Source of the DNA: Margaritispora aquatica
Lineage: Eukaryota > Ascomycota > Leotiomycetes > Helotiales > Discinellaceae
DNA: 64,000 nt
Direction of reading: 5' to 3'
Assembly: GCA_007644065.1 (NCBI GenBank)
Contig: VJWN01000002.1
Span: 1,885,831 to 1,949,830, forward strand
Shown here: positions 10,817 to 23,742 of the stretch, piece after piece
How positions within the stretch are numbered: position 1 is the stretch's first letter
Layout: every line of letters starts with the position of its first letter
Position numbers and translations under genes: made by a program
Notes under the pieces: generated by a model
Database searches by the model: none
Told to the model about the DNA's origin: nothing
The model's input: only the letters and a program-made list of their open reading frames with translations

Positions 10817-13800
10817 AGGGTGATTTTGCTGCTATGCAATGACGCGAACGAAAATTAAAAGGCGTTGATAGATAATCGCGTATAAACGACATTGCTTGCA
10901 CACATTTTAAATACCATTCTGCTATCTCTTTGCGTATCAGAAAAGGTGAAGCTCTTCTCCATTCAAAGTTTCCTCCTTTCCGTCGATTGTCATATTAGTT
11001 TGCTACCCCTTTACCATATAAATAACACCGCTCGCCAACATGCCAAGGCTCATCATTCTTGACGCTGAATGGGAGATAACCTCTATGGCTTCTCGAGTAG
11101 CAGAGAGAGCACTCTTTTCGTGTTTTCTTTTGGCAAGATAATACCAGTGAGATTACGACTGTGAATTGGAAATCTTGTTATGTCCATCTACGATGTGGTC
11201 GTTGAATCCTTGGTGGACTTTCCTAGGCAAGTAATGACTGTGTTTTGTCAATTTTACAGAAGTCTTCTCGCTGTCATCTACACGGTGCTCGTCCACTTGG
11301 TGTCATTCTTGCATATCGAAGGTCTGCTGTCAAGCTGGGATAGATAGGGCAAGAATACGCAAGAAATATATACGTTGTTTCCCTTGTGGTTAGTGTTGGA
11401 TTAGGTAGGTAGTATGCAATATCATTCAAAGCATCGTGAGAGTTGAGGGCTTTGGAAATGCTGCCAGACCGAGGGTAGAGGATATTCTTTTATTCGAGAT
11501 CGATAATTGGCGCAGGATCTTGTAATCGTGGAATTCCTTGAGATGTCTTGATGTTTGGTCGATTGGTGGTCGGTGCAAGGAGAGCGGCTTTATCGATCTG
11601 ACTTGAGGGAGGTGGTTTGCGTTTCGAAAGTGAAGTGGAGTGGAGTGGAGTGGAGTGAAGTGAAGTGAAGCAAGGTGGTTGGTTAGATGGTTGTGGCTTG
11701 AGTTCGTTCTTGGGATCATTGGGATGGAGTTGTGGTTAAGTGAGGTGAGTTGTATGTATTCCGAAAAGAAATTCGGTTTTTGAGATATAGTTTTTGTGGT
11801 TAGAGTACCTTATATATAGCTTGGTTGGACATCGTCTCCGAAGATCTTGGTATTAACCGTACTGAGAAAAACAAGTTTGTAGAAGGTTGTGCATCAGGCT
11901 TGCCTTCGGAGCTGGCTGATATGAGAGTATGATATCTATAATAGATGGCACTCTCTGCTTTAAGGCTAGCATACCGAAACGGCTTTTAACCTTTTCCGCT
12001 TTATATTGCCCTGCAAAGTGTTGAGGTGAAAGGTGATATTGATCTTTGCTGTCATCTGGTTTGCTTTCGTTTTCTTTGTCAAATTAAACACAAAGCAGGT
12101 TGGAAAGTTGAGTGAGAAATGGCGACTCAAGATCCTGGAATGCTATTCAGTCTAGCGTCGTTAAGTTTTTGCTTAACTCACTCACTACAGTTTATCATAG
12201 GGAGTATGACGTGAGTTTATATTGATCTTTGCCTTCCATATTGTGGGGTTACGCGAGCTGGTAAGCGAAGCTAGGCAAGGATTAGACTGGTCGGAGCAAA
12301 GAACTGGGATTCTACCTAAGTAATCTAACGAAGCCAAAGAGCGTCAGCGCCGTCGGTTTCTTTTGGGGTTTTTTTGGGGTATACATAGCTTATGCATGTC
12401 ATAGATTTTTATTTACAGATATGACCACTACAAGAGAGATACTATGTGTGTTTGCGAGAATATCAAAGATTCGATCATTCGCTGACTTGTAGGCTGAAAT
12501 GCTTCACGAAAGACAAATCTAATATGCTTCCAGTTTCGCATATGAATCAAAGTATAAATAGATCACCAAAATTAAAAGCATCGAGCTGTCCCGAAACGTT
12601 GCCACTGTCGTTTTTCAAATTGTTGTCAACTCTTCAAGTGCGTGCAAGGAAATGTATTCGTTCATGTGTGTCTCTTTCGAAATGAACGCTCACTTCTATG
12701 CTGTCCATTATATAGATTGTGATATCCTCCATCCTGCGTAACATACACAATTGCAGTGTTATTACAAATACTGCTTAGTTTTGCCCTTTGCTCTTCTGGT
12801 TAAAAGGCTCGTCTAATAAGTCAATACTATCTGTAGAATAGTCACACTCAATAGATGTATAAAGCTAGGTTCCGCCATGATGAAAGAATCAATTTACAAG
12901 CTTCATTCATTACACCTTACGAACATATGCTTTTGTGTCTTCAGCTATAGAAGTAGAAGTGTTGTAAGTGATCTTGCTTGAGCCGGCCTGGAAATATACT
13001 AAACATGACACCGAAAACTCCAGCAGAGCAAACCGAACCATAACTTTCAAACTGAAACATGATTTATTTCCATTGCAAACACTGCCGTCATCTCACCCAC
13101 CGTCCCTGATTCCTACTGCCATCCCATGTCTCCCACTGTCAACCTCCCTTCCTCCAACTCCCCTCACAACGCCAACGAACCGCCAACCTCTATCTTTACT
13201 CTTTAGCAATAGCAATACAATCCCCAACCAAAACAAGTATCAACCAAGACCTTTAATATCCCGACCTTCGAAACACCCTAAACACAAGAAGCACAGCGCC
13301 ACACCACAATCCCTTGCTTCGCCAAGGTATTCCGCAGTTAAGCTTATCAAGTATCAACAATGAGGATTGTATTGTGTTTATATACACACCTTCAGAGGTG
13401 GAGGTTAAGGTTATTGAGATGAGCTCATTCGAAATTGAATCAACTCCAAACTCGCCCCCTTCTCAACAACCAAGCTCGATGCTAATTCAATTTCTCGCCC
13501 TGCACAAACCTACCTACGTATTCTCACCACAATCTCACGCATCTAAACATCACATTCACACTCTCAGCAACGTCACCAAATATCAGGAAAGGAGCGAAAA
13601 GACGCTTTGGAGCACTTCGCTGTGCAACAACAGTAGTATATCGTTAGCAACGAGGCTGCGCTAAACTCTACTCATCTCTGCTCTGCGCTGCGCTGATACT
13701 CATATCGAGCTTTGGCGACGAACGAGGAGTTACATATACTTAAGAGTAGAAATTTGACGTACTCGCAGTGTAAAGGTTCCTGTCACTGTCAACTCCCTCC

Positions 13801-14007
13801 CTCACTCCCTCCTTCCCTCCCTCCCTCAAACCAACCTCTATCAACCACTATCAACCTCAAAACACAACACAAAACAGCACAACACAACGAAACGAAGTAA
13901 CAACAAGAACAAAATCCACCGCGCGATAAATCGACCACGAACCTATATTAGGATTCGCTTGATCTCTTAATCATCTTACAATATCCATACCCAGTCACCC
14001 AAACAAA
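10817..14007. other. Long gene-poor stretch with leader-like sequence
   Basis: 3.2 kb without a recognisable gene. From about 13,030 to 14,005 the plus strand turns pyrimidine- and CAA-rich, with a TCCC/CTCC run near 13,795-13,830 and a CAACACAACGAAACGAAG-like stretch after it. That is how long fungal 5' leaders look. Frames at 12968-13363 and 13314-13664 are low complexity and are not credible proteins. A GGAGT/GAAGT pentamer array lies at 11627-11672. Confidence 0.45.
11627..11672. repeat. GGAGT/GAAGT pentamer array
   Basis: About nine imperfect copies of a five-base unit (GGAGT or GAAGT) in a row, a simple tandem repeat in intergenic DNA. No function inferred. Confidence 0.7.
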
Positions 14008-14070
14008 ATGCCCAAGGTGCCTAAGGTACCCAAGGCATCATCAGAAATCTCTACCACTGGCTTGGCTACG
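14008..14070 (+). other. Possible orphan first exon (MPKVPKVPK...)
   Basis: An ATG in good fungal context (CAAACAAAATG) opens a 21-codon frame, MPKVPKVPKASSEISTTGLA, ending in TGA at 14071-14073. A GTGAGC donor (14070-14075) overlaps the stop, so this could be a first coding exon. It sits at the end of a long, leader-like CT/CAA-rich stretch. I could not find a convincing next exon between here and the 3' end of STI1 at 14829. It may be a short upstream ORF on a long noncoding RNA, the remnant of a lost gene, or chance. Confidence 0.25.
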
Positions 14071-14073
14071 TGA

Positions 14074-14828
14074 GCGAGAGAGAGATAGTAGAAAGTAGAT
14101 GGGAAGTAAGGAGAAAGAGCTGGCTTATATAGGCAGCTAGCTCGCTTGGTGGTTAGTTGAGTGGTGAATTAGCTAGACAGGTGATTAATAAGCACGTTAG
14201 TCACCTCTTTGATAGTTACTACTTAGCAAGTTTCGTAGCTTACAACAATAAGATAGCGATCTGGAGAAGAGTTCATTGTGTGAGTACTGCTCACTGGCCC
14301 TTGATGTTTGGTCTCTTAGGTAAGCAAATACAAACTCGCATAGGACCTTAAGGTACGCTTTCGATTTGCAATCTTACCTTTACATTGCATGTCGGGAACT
14401 CTCAAGAAAACCAAACTAAAGTAGACGAAAGAGAATAGAAATGGAAGCAGAAACCATAGCAACAGCACAGCACAGTACAATATAGATAAAGCGGGCTGTT
14501 CATTCATCCTTTGACCTTCATTATCTCTTCTCCATAAAGATGACAATCGCTAAGCTAAGCTAGGCTAAAGCTCATGTAGTAGAAAACCCAGATCCAGTTA
14601 CCAGTGGAAGAACTAGAATACAACGATGCCATCCATGCCCCGAGTCTGCTGAGAAGCTCAAGTAGACGAGTAGACTATGCGACTAATCAAGAGCTCATCA
14701 TCTCATGCAGCGATATCAACCTCTCATTATATCACCACTTGCGTCTACTTAGCTCTTCCTCGCCCACCAACAAAAATACCTCCCCACGCTCCACGCTCCA
14801 ATATCGGCTTCCCGACCTCAGATCACGC
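14074..14828. other. Intergenic, 3' of STI1
   Basis: No clear exon. Small frames on both strands lack family resemblance. The 3' UTR of STI1 must lie at the right end. Confidence 0.35.
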
Positions 14829-16807
14829 TCACCGACCAACACGGATAACGCCTGCAGCCATCAACTTTGAGATCTTGGCCTTGATACCTGGGTTTCGCAT
14901 GTGCTCCTGGAGCGCAGCTGGGTCGCCTTGTGCTTGCTGGAGGATATTCTGCATGATTGGGTCGGACATGATAGCCATGATCTATTGCCGTTAGCAAATC
15001 TTCCTCAAATTCATAGTACGGATATAAACTCACCTCAGGATCACGCTGGATACGCTCCTTAGTCTGCTCCTCAGTCTCATTTTCACGTGCAGCGTACATA
15101 GCCTGCAAAGCCTTCTGCTGCTGCTGTTCAATCTCTCTGGCGTTCGCCTTGGTGACATCTGCCTCTGCTGCCTCGGTACAGACATCCATACACTTGGAGT
15201 ACTCGCGCATACCGAAGTAAGCTTGAGCCTTGCGGAGGTACGCGCGGATGAACTTGGGGTCCTTCTTGATGGCCTTGTCGCAATCATCGATAGCAGATGG
15301 GAACTCGAGAAGCTTCATGAAAGCTGCAGCACGGTTGCTGTAACCTCTTGGATCCTCTGGAGCACGCTTAATCATCTCAGAGTAAGCCTCAACTGCAGCT
15401 GGCCAGTCAGAGTTCTTGAACTTCTCATTTCCAAGCTCGCGAGCCTCCTCAGCCTTCTCAGGGTCAATATAAGCCTTTCTTGTGTTATCGATCAGGGTTT
15501 TCTCAGCAGCACGAAGCTTGTTGACGGTATCGGGAGTTCGGTGCTCAGTCAAGGACTTCTTGTAGTTCTCAATCGCCTTTGGCAGGTCACCCATCTTCTC
15601 ATAAGACGTACCAATACGTGCGTATGACTTGGCGATCATCTTGAAGTCGGCATAAATCTCTCGGCCTTCCTCAACAGCCTTCTCACAAGACTTGATAGCC
15701 TCATCATACTCGCCCTTTTCAAAGTATGCAGCACCCAAGTTGTTCAAGTAGGTGATATCCTTGTGCAGTTCCCAGGCCTTTGCGTAGTGCTCAATTGCAG
15801 CATCAAAGTTGCGCTTCTTGTAGTTTTCCGTGCCCAACTTCTTCTCTGCCTCGGCTTCGGCCTTTGCCTTGGCTGGTCCCTCATCCTCTGACTCCGACTC
15901 GGATTCTGGCTCTGGTTGTTGCTTTGGTTGCGAGGACGCCGATGGTGTAGGTCGAGCATCTGTCATTGGGACATCCTCTTCGGCCTCTGTTGGAGCTCCG
16001 CCCTTGTCACCACCCATACCACCCATTCCTCCCATGCCATCCATCATGCTCAGATCCACTCCCATTAAAACACCCATAACCTGAATCATTCGAGGATCGG
16101 AGAACATATCTTGAGGATTGCCACCTGGGTTGTTCTTCATCTGCTGGAGCTTCATCATAAATTGAGGATCCGCGAGGAATTTGGCCGTCTTTGGGTTGGC
16201 GGCAAGCTTCTGATATAATTGAGGATCGTTGAACATGCCTCCGAGACCTCCAGTTGGATCACCAGTAACACCATCTGCACACAAATTAGCCCAATTCATA
16301 CAAGCTATGCGCGAATACATCCTTACCATCTTTGGCCTCAGCATCGATAGCACGCTTTACAGCTGCCAGACCAGACTTATTCTGCGCATTGTTTGGGTCA
16401 ATCTTCAATCCCTCCTCATATGCATCGTGAGCTCCGAGCAAATCTCCCTGTCCATGCATAGCAGCTCCCTTTCGGCCCCATCCCTTTGCCCAGTCTGGCT
16501 TGATCTCTGTGACCTTCTCCGCATCCGCCAATGCCTCTGTCCATTCTCGCTTGGAAGCGTAGGCAGCAGATCTATTTGAGTACAGGATATGGTTTGAAGG
16601 TTCAATTTCAATGGCTTCTGTGAATTTTGCGCTGTATAAGAATTAGCAACCTTCCTCCATCTCCTGTGTAAATCTCAGAAAGCTCGTTCACATTGCAGTA
16701 GTTTGACTTCGAGGTACACATGTTTGGGAGGGGTCCACTTACATAGCCTCGTCGAAATTCTTCTCTGCGATAGCCTTGTTACCGAGAGCTTTGAGTGCGT
16801 CCGCCAT
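14829..16807 (-). CDS. STI1: Hsp70/Hsp90 organising co-chaperone Sti1/HOP
   Basis: Cytosolic co-chaperone that bridges Hsp70 and Hsp90 through TPR domains. Four exons (16807-16743, 16631-16327, 16274-15034, 14981-14829) give 587 residues, the usual length. Layout: TPR1 about residues 1-110 (start MADALKALGNKAIAEKNFDE, then YSNRSAAYASKREW); DP1 about 130-200 (NDPQLYQKLAANPKTAKFL); an acidic/Lys-Ala linker; TPR2A about 230-350; TPR2B about 370-480; DP2 at the C-terminus (SDPIMQNILQQAQGDPAALQ). The carboxylate-clamp-type TPR helices are intact. It lies downstream of HMG-CoA reductase on the same strand, with 550 bases between. A heat-shock-element-like motif lies about 150 bases upstream of the ATG. 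Confidence 0.95.
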
Positions 16808-17357
16808 GATTGTAATAGTTTTAAAAGCGGTAGTAAATTGTGTTTGAACCAAGTTTCTACTGTGTATCAAAAGTTTGAAGGAGGTCGACAAGATCTACGA
16901 AGGTAGAGAATGTTGGATGGGATTGTTTATGTCACAACTCGCATGTTCCCTCTCGAAGTTTCCATTGGATTTCACCGAGCACGGACGAAAATGATTCGCC
17001 GCCTGAATCATCATGTGATCCTCCTTTAATTGCCGAGTTGTTTGTTTTCAGCCAACTTTTTAGGCGACATACCTTAGCAAGGTCAATTAAGGCAGAAAGA
17101 AGTTCAAGCTCAATTCGATCAGTTATATTAATTGCGCCCTAACACACTAATTTTCTATCTCTCTTTTCATCTAAGATCCAAAGTTTGCCCCTTATAGCAA
17201 CCAAGACCAAGCCAGGTCAGCGAATGCACGAATTATGTAACGAATCGACTGCCGGATAACCGAGTTCCTTGACTTCCCACTCGTCCATCGGAGATGCCTT
17301 GCCCTAAACCAAACTCCTTCCAAATGCTAATATGCTATGTAGCTCTGTACAATGCTA
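16808..17357. other. STI1 promoter / HMG-CoA reductase 3' region
   Basis: 550 bases between the STI1 start and the stop of HMG-CoA reductase, both on minus. It holds a heat-shock-element-like site and no coding sequence that I can see. Confidence 0.45.
16954..16963 (-). promoter_or_regulatory. Candidate heat-shock element upstream of STI1
   Basis: The sequence cGAAgtTTCc matches the core nGAAnnTTCn inverted pair bound by Hsf1. A further TTC lies at 16946-16948 but not in perfect five-base phase. The site is about 148-156 bases upstream of the STI1 ATG. STI1 genes are classical heat-shock genes, so location and motif agree, but one pair is weak evidence. Confidence 0.4.
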
Positions 17358-20300
17358 TTACTTCTTAGCCTCCGCCGCTCTAGAAATTGCTGCTGAAGAC
17401 ATCATCAACCCAGCTGGTAGTCCAGTCCTTTCTTGCATAGATGAGATTGCTGAAGTAACTGGTGTTTGTGCTCCACTTGGTGCTGGAGTTGTGGTTCTCG
17501 TTGCTGGCGCACTTCTATTGTGTGCCATGTGTGACTTGACAAGATGACCAGCTGCAAGAGCACTGCAAAGTGATAATTCACCTGCCAGTACACCAGCAGC
17601 GACGATGCGAGCTAGTTTGCGAGCATTGTCTCCTGGATTGGTTGGGTGTGATCCACGAACACCGAGCATATCAAGCATAGCGCTTTGAGGTTCGAGGATG
17701 GTACCACCACCCAAAGTACCAACTTCTATCGAAGGCATGGATACACTGATTTGAAGATTGCCACGAAGACTACGGATTGTTAGTAGATTTCTGAAATGCA
17801 AATAAGCTCAACTCACTTCTTCATCAAGGTGATACAATTGGCACTCTCAACCACCTGTGCAGGATCTTGCCCGGTAGCCAAGAAGATAGCAGCTACGATG
17901 TTAGCAGCTTGAGCATTGAAACCACCAATGCTACCAGCCATTGCACTACCAACAAGGTTCTTTGCGACATTCAGCTCGACCAAAGTGTCAACGTCCGTCT
18001 TAAGAACGGACTTGACAATATGACCAGGAATAATTGCTTCAGCAACAACACTCTTTCCACGACCATCGATCCAATTAACAGCAGCAGGCTTCTTATCTGT
18101 GCAGAAGTTGCCGGAAACAGAGATGATGTCCATATCTTCAAAACCAGCTTCGGTAGCCATCACATTGAGGGCATGCTCGACACCCTTGGAAATCATGTTC
18201 ATTCCCATGGCATCTCCAGTAGTTGTCTTGAAACGTGGGTAAAGATAAGTACCGGCCAAAGCTGTCTTGATGTTCTGGAGCCGAGCGAATCTGCTGGTAG
18301 AGTTGAAAGCGGCTTTCATAATCTTGCTTCCTTCCTCAGAATCAAGCCACACCTTTGCAGCGCCGGCTCTGGCAAGAGTTTCGAAGGCAACGCAGGGACC
18401 ACGAGTCATTCCATCACCAGTTAAAACCGTGACAGCTCCACCTCCAGCATTGATAGCCTTGGATCCACGACTTGTACTTGCAACCAAAACACCTTCAGTA
18501 GTAGCCATAGGTAGGAAAAAGCTTTGACCATCAACGATGATAGGACCAGCAACACCAACAGGTAGCGGCATGTAACCAATAACATTTTCACAGCAAGCAC
18601 CCAAGACGCGATCGAAATCGTAGTGTTCGTATGGCAAGAGAGATCGTTCGAGAAGGCTGGTAGTTTCCTTGGTTGCAGCAGTTCGGGAGATAATAGCCCG
18701 TCTAATCTTGACAGCTCTTGTTGTGTCCTTCAGGGTCTTCTCAAGAGCATATCCAGGAATTTTGCCTTGCATCGAAAGTTCGACGACTTCTTTGTCGTTG
18801 AGAAGGTGCGCTTTCTTCTCTAGTAGCATTTGTTCCATTTGAGCTTGGGTGCGACGGATGGTGTTTTGCTCTGCTGGTTTACGCATAGTGAGCACCTCTT
18901 CCTCATCATCAGTTTCTGCTGGTGTCAAAGGAGGCAGCCTCTCCGGCGCATCAGTATCAATTGCTGGGAGCTTGAGAGGAGCAGTTGCAGCCGCGTTGTT
19001 GAACCTTTCGGCAAGTGCAAGCTCGGTAGCATCTACGGCATGATGTGGTGGCATTTGCAAAGGCTCTTTGATGCTCCATCTGGCAGCATTGAACAGGTAA
19101 CCATTCAAAATGATACTCAGTGCCAAAATGAAGATGATCCACTTTGAAAGAATTGGATCTTCAAGACTTTTCAACAAACCTTCGACAACACGACCGCTCA
19201 TACCGTAGTTGGCAAAATCAGATTCCTCAAGATGAAGTTCAGCTTTGCGGCTCTTGGAAACCTTTCCATAATGGATAGAAGGATACTCGAGCTCGTATTT
19301 GATTGGAGTCAGGATCGTAACCACTGTAGATCTATCGTGTGCTTTTGCGGACTCGAAAATAGCGTCAAGACCATTCGATGCAACCTTGAATGGATCGATG
19401 GGTGTTGTTGCCATGACGTTGGAGAACTGATTCGAGATGCCGATAACAGATGGCGCCTCAGCGTTACTTTTTCCACCTCGGAATGGAATAGTGCACAGGT
19501 TGAGAATGTTGATAATAATAAATCCAGAAACCATCAAAACCTTAAACTTGGGAACACTGCTGTCTCGGACCTTGCGGCCAAAAATATTGGTCTCGTTATT
19601 GGCAGTCTTGTCAGCCTTTGGCCACTCGTCACTACTAGCAACGTCTTCAGCGACTTTGTGACTGACTCCATCATCCTCCAAAGCTTGGCGAAGAGCAACA
19701 TGGCGCTTGATGCGGTTAATCTCCAACTTGATGCTCAAGATGGCGGTGTAAAAAGTGAACAGCAGTAAGCAGTCGAAAACCAAGATCCATGCTGCCAAGA
19801 AGCAGAACTGTTGAAGTCCACCTTGAACACCGGACAGAGCTCCGGCTGTCAAAATGCAGATCTCAATAGCGTAATCACGGACAATCTCATAACCCTTCTC
19901 TCCAATTGCAACCTGAACAGCATATGAGATAGATGTTGTAGAAACACCCTTCTGCTCATCTGATGATCTAAGCTTTGGGCTGTCTCGGGGCTGTGGTCTG
20001 CGAGTCTCAAGGGCTGCTGAGAGTACCGCCTTAGTCAGAACAATGGACTTCTCAAAGCCAATAGTCACAACCAAGAAAGGAAGACCCTCAGAAAGGAGTA
20101 CCATATTCAATGGGACACCCATCTTGGTTGTCACAATAAGTCCGAATAGGAAGGCGAAAATTGATGAGAACAATGTGGTGAGGAACAGCCACACGTTTGA
20201 GCCCATTCGTCGCATAGAGACAAACAGGGATACGAAAGTCAGGTGCATCGAAATGTAGCCCAGAACCATAATAATGATATCCAGAGTCTCGGCGTTTTTG

Positions 20301-21040
20301 AGCAAGTCCACGAAAGCATTCCAGGCATTGGCAGCCCATTTCCTCAAGCCACCTTGAGACTCCGTGACTCTCGCTGCCTTCATAATCCACATCTTCTTCT
20401 CCTTGATAAGCTCAGCTTCATGTCCGTTTCTGGCATTCTCGCTGGTAGGTATTGTTGCAACATTTGGAAGTTCTTGGGCACGGGCGAGGAATTCGGCAGC
20501 TTGGCTGTATGGCACTGAGTATGCCAATGCAGTGTCCTGGGAAATAGCAGCCAACGGGTTTGAAGTCGATGGCAACTCGGTCACCGAGAGATTTTGTGGC
20601 AGTGGGATGTTGTGCCCCACTGGTGCAGTTTGAGGAGTGCTCGCAGAATCCGGGAATATGAAGGTGAGGAGGGCCAAATTATCCGCGTTTTCAGGGAATG
20701 GCGTCTCTGGGTCCGTAGTTTGCCATTTCCATCCAGTCTCCGCACCAACTCTCAACTGCCTGCTACCCTCCTGCAACGACGCCCAATCCGCCTTTCCCGT
20801 AGCCACAGATGTGACAGATTCGACGAGACTGCTGTCTAGAAGTCCCATATATGTCGTACTAGCCAGAACTCCAACAATCACAATGGTATGTATAGGATGT
20901 TGGCATGCCCGACGCGAAAGAGCTTGGAGCCATGGCGTGATTTTCTTGTTCAACCAGACCGGACCAGCAGGCGACTCTGCTCCCTGGGCACCGTGGGCCC
21001 TCGTAGGGACGAAAAAGGAACCGAGTAAAGAGCGAACCAT
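17358..21040 (-). CDS. HMG1: 3-hydroxy-3-methylglutaryl-CoA reductase
   Basis: Reduces HMG-CoA to mevalonate with NADPH, the control step of sterol and isoprenoid synthesis; an ER membrane protein. Two exons (21040-17817 and 17769-17358, 47-nt intron) give 1211 residues, typical of fungi. An N-terminal TM near residues 52-68 is followed by a lumenal segment, and a sterol-sensing multi-TM block starts near 253 ([20 protein letters not shown]) and runs to about 440. After a linker comes the catalytic domain with [16 protein letters not shown] (Glu near 817), [45 protein letters not shown] (Lys near 983), [21 protein letters not shown] (Asp near 1058) and, in exon 2, [15 protein letters not shown] with the catalytic His. 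All key residues are present. The start is the first in-frame ATG, followed by [12 protein letters not shown]. Confidence 0.96.
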
Positions 21041-21722
21041 CTTGACTGAATTGTGTGAAGCTGTCTCGACTCGCTAACTCGCCATCAACCTGGGGTTGGG
21101 AGCAGGTTTAAACCAGCAGATCCTATAGCATTGAAGCGTCAGCCCTGTCATCTTGCGCTCGCAAACCGACCATACAATTCTAGCTCGCAGATACAAAGTC
21201 TGTGAGCAAATGACCGAATGATTGAGTTTCCGGTGTGGCTAAACTTTGTTCAGACGGGACAAAGGCACCTCGACTTTTAACGTTGAGTGAGCTAGACAGC
21301 TATTCGAACACGTCTGTTCACCGAAACTCGAAGATGGTGAAGAATAAGCAATGCTAGATCTGCTGCAGAAGAGCACCTCCTCACAAAAGAAAAGCAGCCT
21401 GCGAAATCGGTGCCACGAAAGAAAGCATTCGACTACGTACCTTGCCGATGTATGTGCGGTGAAGGTTAAATCTCGGTGTACAGTACAGTCAAGCTGCGAG
21501 AGAAAAGGAATATCCCCGACGAGAAGACGAATGTTGAGGTAGTGGCGATGATGTTGAATTCGACCTTCTACCTTGACAATTCCGAGTATGCGACGATTCA
21601 ATTGCGAATTGAGAATTGAAAAGGGAAACCGAATTGAAAGTGAGGGGAGAAAAGGAAGAGAGATAGGAGGTTATTGATCCTGGGCCGAAGAACCTTGGGA
21701 CTTGTGGGTTTTGATGATGCCA

Positions 21723-21736
21723 GGGGGGGGGGGGGG
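21723..21736. repeat. G14 homopolymer tract
   Basis: A run of 14 consecutive G on the plus strand, about 685 bases upstream of the HMG-CoA reductase ATG (C14 on its coding strand). The exact length is likely to be unstable or affected by sequencing. Confidence 0.75.
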
Positions 21737-22035
21737 TTGTTCCTTTGCTGCACAGTGCGTTCAGCGAAAGTGTGAAAGTGTGAAAGTGTGCTGCCACACC
21801 TCAATTATATCGCAAATTATTATGGGGTAAAAGGCGCTGCACCAACCCTGGGAACGGTTGGAATCATCAATTTTCCAGGGATCTTCAATTTTCTTAGTGG
21901 GTTGAATCCCGCCAAGCTTCTGTCAGGGGCCCAGCAGCCGAGATAGTGATAGTGAGGATGAGTGAGGATTAGTGAGGATTAGTGACTCGGGTGTGTGTTT
22001 AGTTTAGAGTACATTACATTACAAGGGGGAAATAA

Positions 22036-22070
22036 AGAAGTTGAAGAAGTTGAAGAAGTTGAAGAAAGTC
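22036..22070. repeat. GTTGAAGAA short tandem array
   Basis: Three to four imperfect copies of a nine-base unit. The run is followed by a degenerate GTCGAAGAA copy. Simple repeat, no function inferred. Confidence 0.6.
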
Positions 22071-23742
22071 GAAGAAACCACCAGACACGGAACAATATCA
22101 GGTTCTTAACATTGTTCTCTTCCTCTCTCTTTGAAACTCAATATCTTCAAGACCATCACAACGTTACACGTTACAATTCTTTCCTTCTATTGGGCTCTGC
22201 ATTGGGACCAATGACAGAAAATTAATGTCCCAACGTTGGTATATTTATTGTCTTGGCTGGCTCGCTGCTCGCTGCTAGCTCTCTATGGATGTCTTTGAAA
22301 GACATAGCCGATCCAGTCAGGCTGGCTTCTGGTGATCAGCTTCTTTTGTTGGTAAAGTAGATAGCCAACGGGAACCAACATGCCTTACCTTACAGGACAC
22401 CAACTAGTCAAGATGGCGAGCTGTCAGTGAGCATCAGTATTTCCTCAAGCCTCAAATGCCGGAGGTCTGGACAACCGGAATAAGAGAACACCACAATGGA
22501 CACAGATCAGCAGTTCCAAGTTCTGTCAATGTAAGATTTGACATCCGAACTGCCTGTCCCGTCTACTTCGGAGAGATGCAAACAGCAAATCCACCCATCA
22601 GAAGCTCTTGTACCATAAGTTACAACTAGGTATACACAAGATACCATTCCCCCGCTCCCGATCCGGATCAACACCAGAGTCCCGGAACCTTCAACTGTAT
22701 CACTCTTCGCTGTTGTAAAGAAAGTAAGCAACAATCAAGCATCCAGCTGAACAAGGATCACGGCTCGTATCACAGAGGCACTTGACAGCCCAAGTGACGC
22801 AAGCAACAGTGGCTGAATTGTACAACCTTATGTCCACCATCAGAAAAATACAACAGACTCAATACCGATCCTTCCGGATGGTATCTCTCTACAGTACCTG
22901 TTCGCTCGGGGAATACGGAACGAAACATGCACATCTAACGCGATCCAATGGCGATGTACACTGACCCGAGAGCAAGAGGAAAGCTGATTGATGTCCTATC
23001 TCACTTCAAACAGCTGTGTAATCCACAAACATCACGGCAAGAGTTGGAATTCCCGTTCACAGCACGAAACCTACGATGCTGCAGTAACCAATGGTGACGA
23101 GCGCCTATACGACTGGTAACTGTTTCCTTACAAAGCCGGGCTTTTCCTTCCCGGTCCCAGCGGGCAACGTCCAAGGACGAAGTGCAGCACAAGCTCTGAT
23201 ATCTCCCCACGTTCCTGCAGGAACCTTGCTTGTTTCTTCCTTTTTTTCATTGCTTGGACTCGTCCTTTACTCTATCGCTTGCCTATCTTTCTGACCCCTC
23301 TTTCCAAGGCTGGTGTGTTTCTGACGTTGAGAGTGGTAGCACACTACAGTAAGTGCCACAGATAGGATAAATTCCCGATATTGGATATAGATTGCTCGGG
23401 CATCAGGCCATACTTTACATTTAAACTTGCCATACTATGGGAAAGAACTGGTCTGGTGCGTATGTCTTATGGATATGTATTTAGATTAATATTTCTGAAG
23501 TCAGAAATGTAGTGTTCACTACCTGTATCGAACTCGCTTGAAGTAACACTAGCAAAAGGGTAAAGCTCGCAAACACCTCACTACTACTACATCGTCGTAA
23601 GAACATATGTACAAACCTACTAATAGCCCATACTCCCAAAACTCCAACCATCCCATATCATGCCATTATACACTCACCATTCATCCAATCCCTACCTTCA
23701 CATCACATCATGTCACATCACATCACACCCACTGCCACCACC

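Larger units (their letters stand above)
21041..23742. other. HMG-CoA reductase upstream region and intergenic
   Basis: 2.7 kb with no recognisable gene. The left part is the promoter and leader side of HMG-CoA reductase. It contains a run of 14 G at 21723-21736, GTGAGGATTA-type short repeats at about 21945-21985, and a GTTGAAGAA array near 22036-22070. The remainder (22.1-23.7 kb) shows only short unconvincing frames. Confidence 0.4.

Noticed and set aside
12968..13664. Overlapping plus-strand frames in CT/CAA-rich DNA
   Set aside because: Low-complexity Ser/Pro/Thr/His composition driven by base bias; they overlap each other in different frames.
17867..20839. Several frames antisense to HMG-CoA reductase
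   Set aside because: They lie in the shadow of a strongly supported gene.
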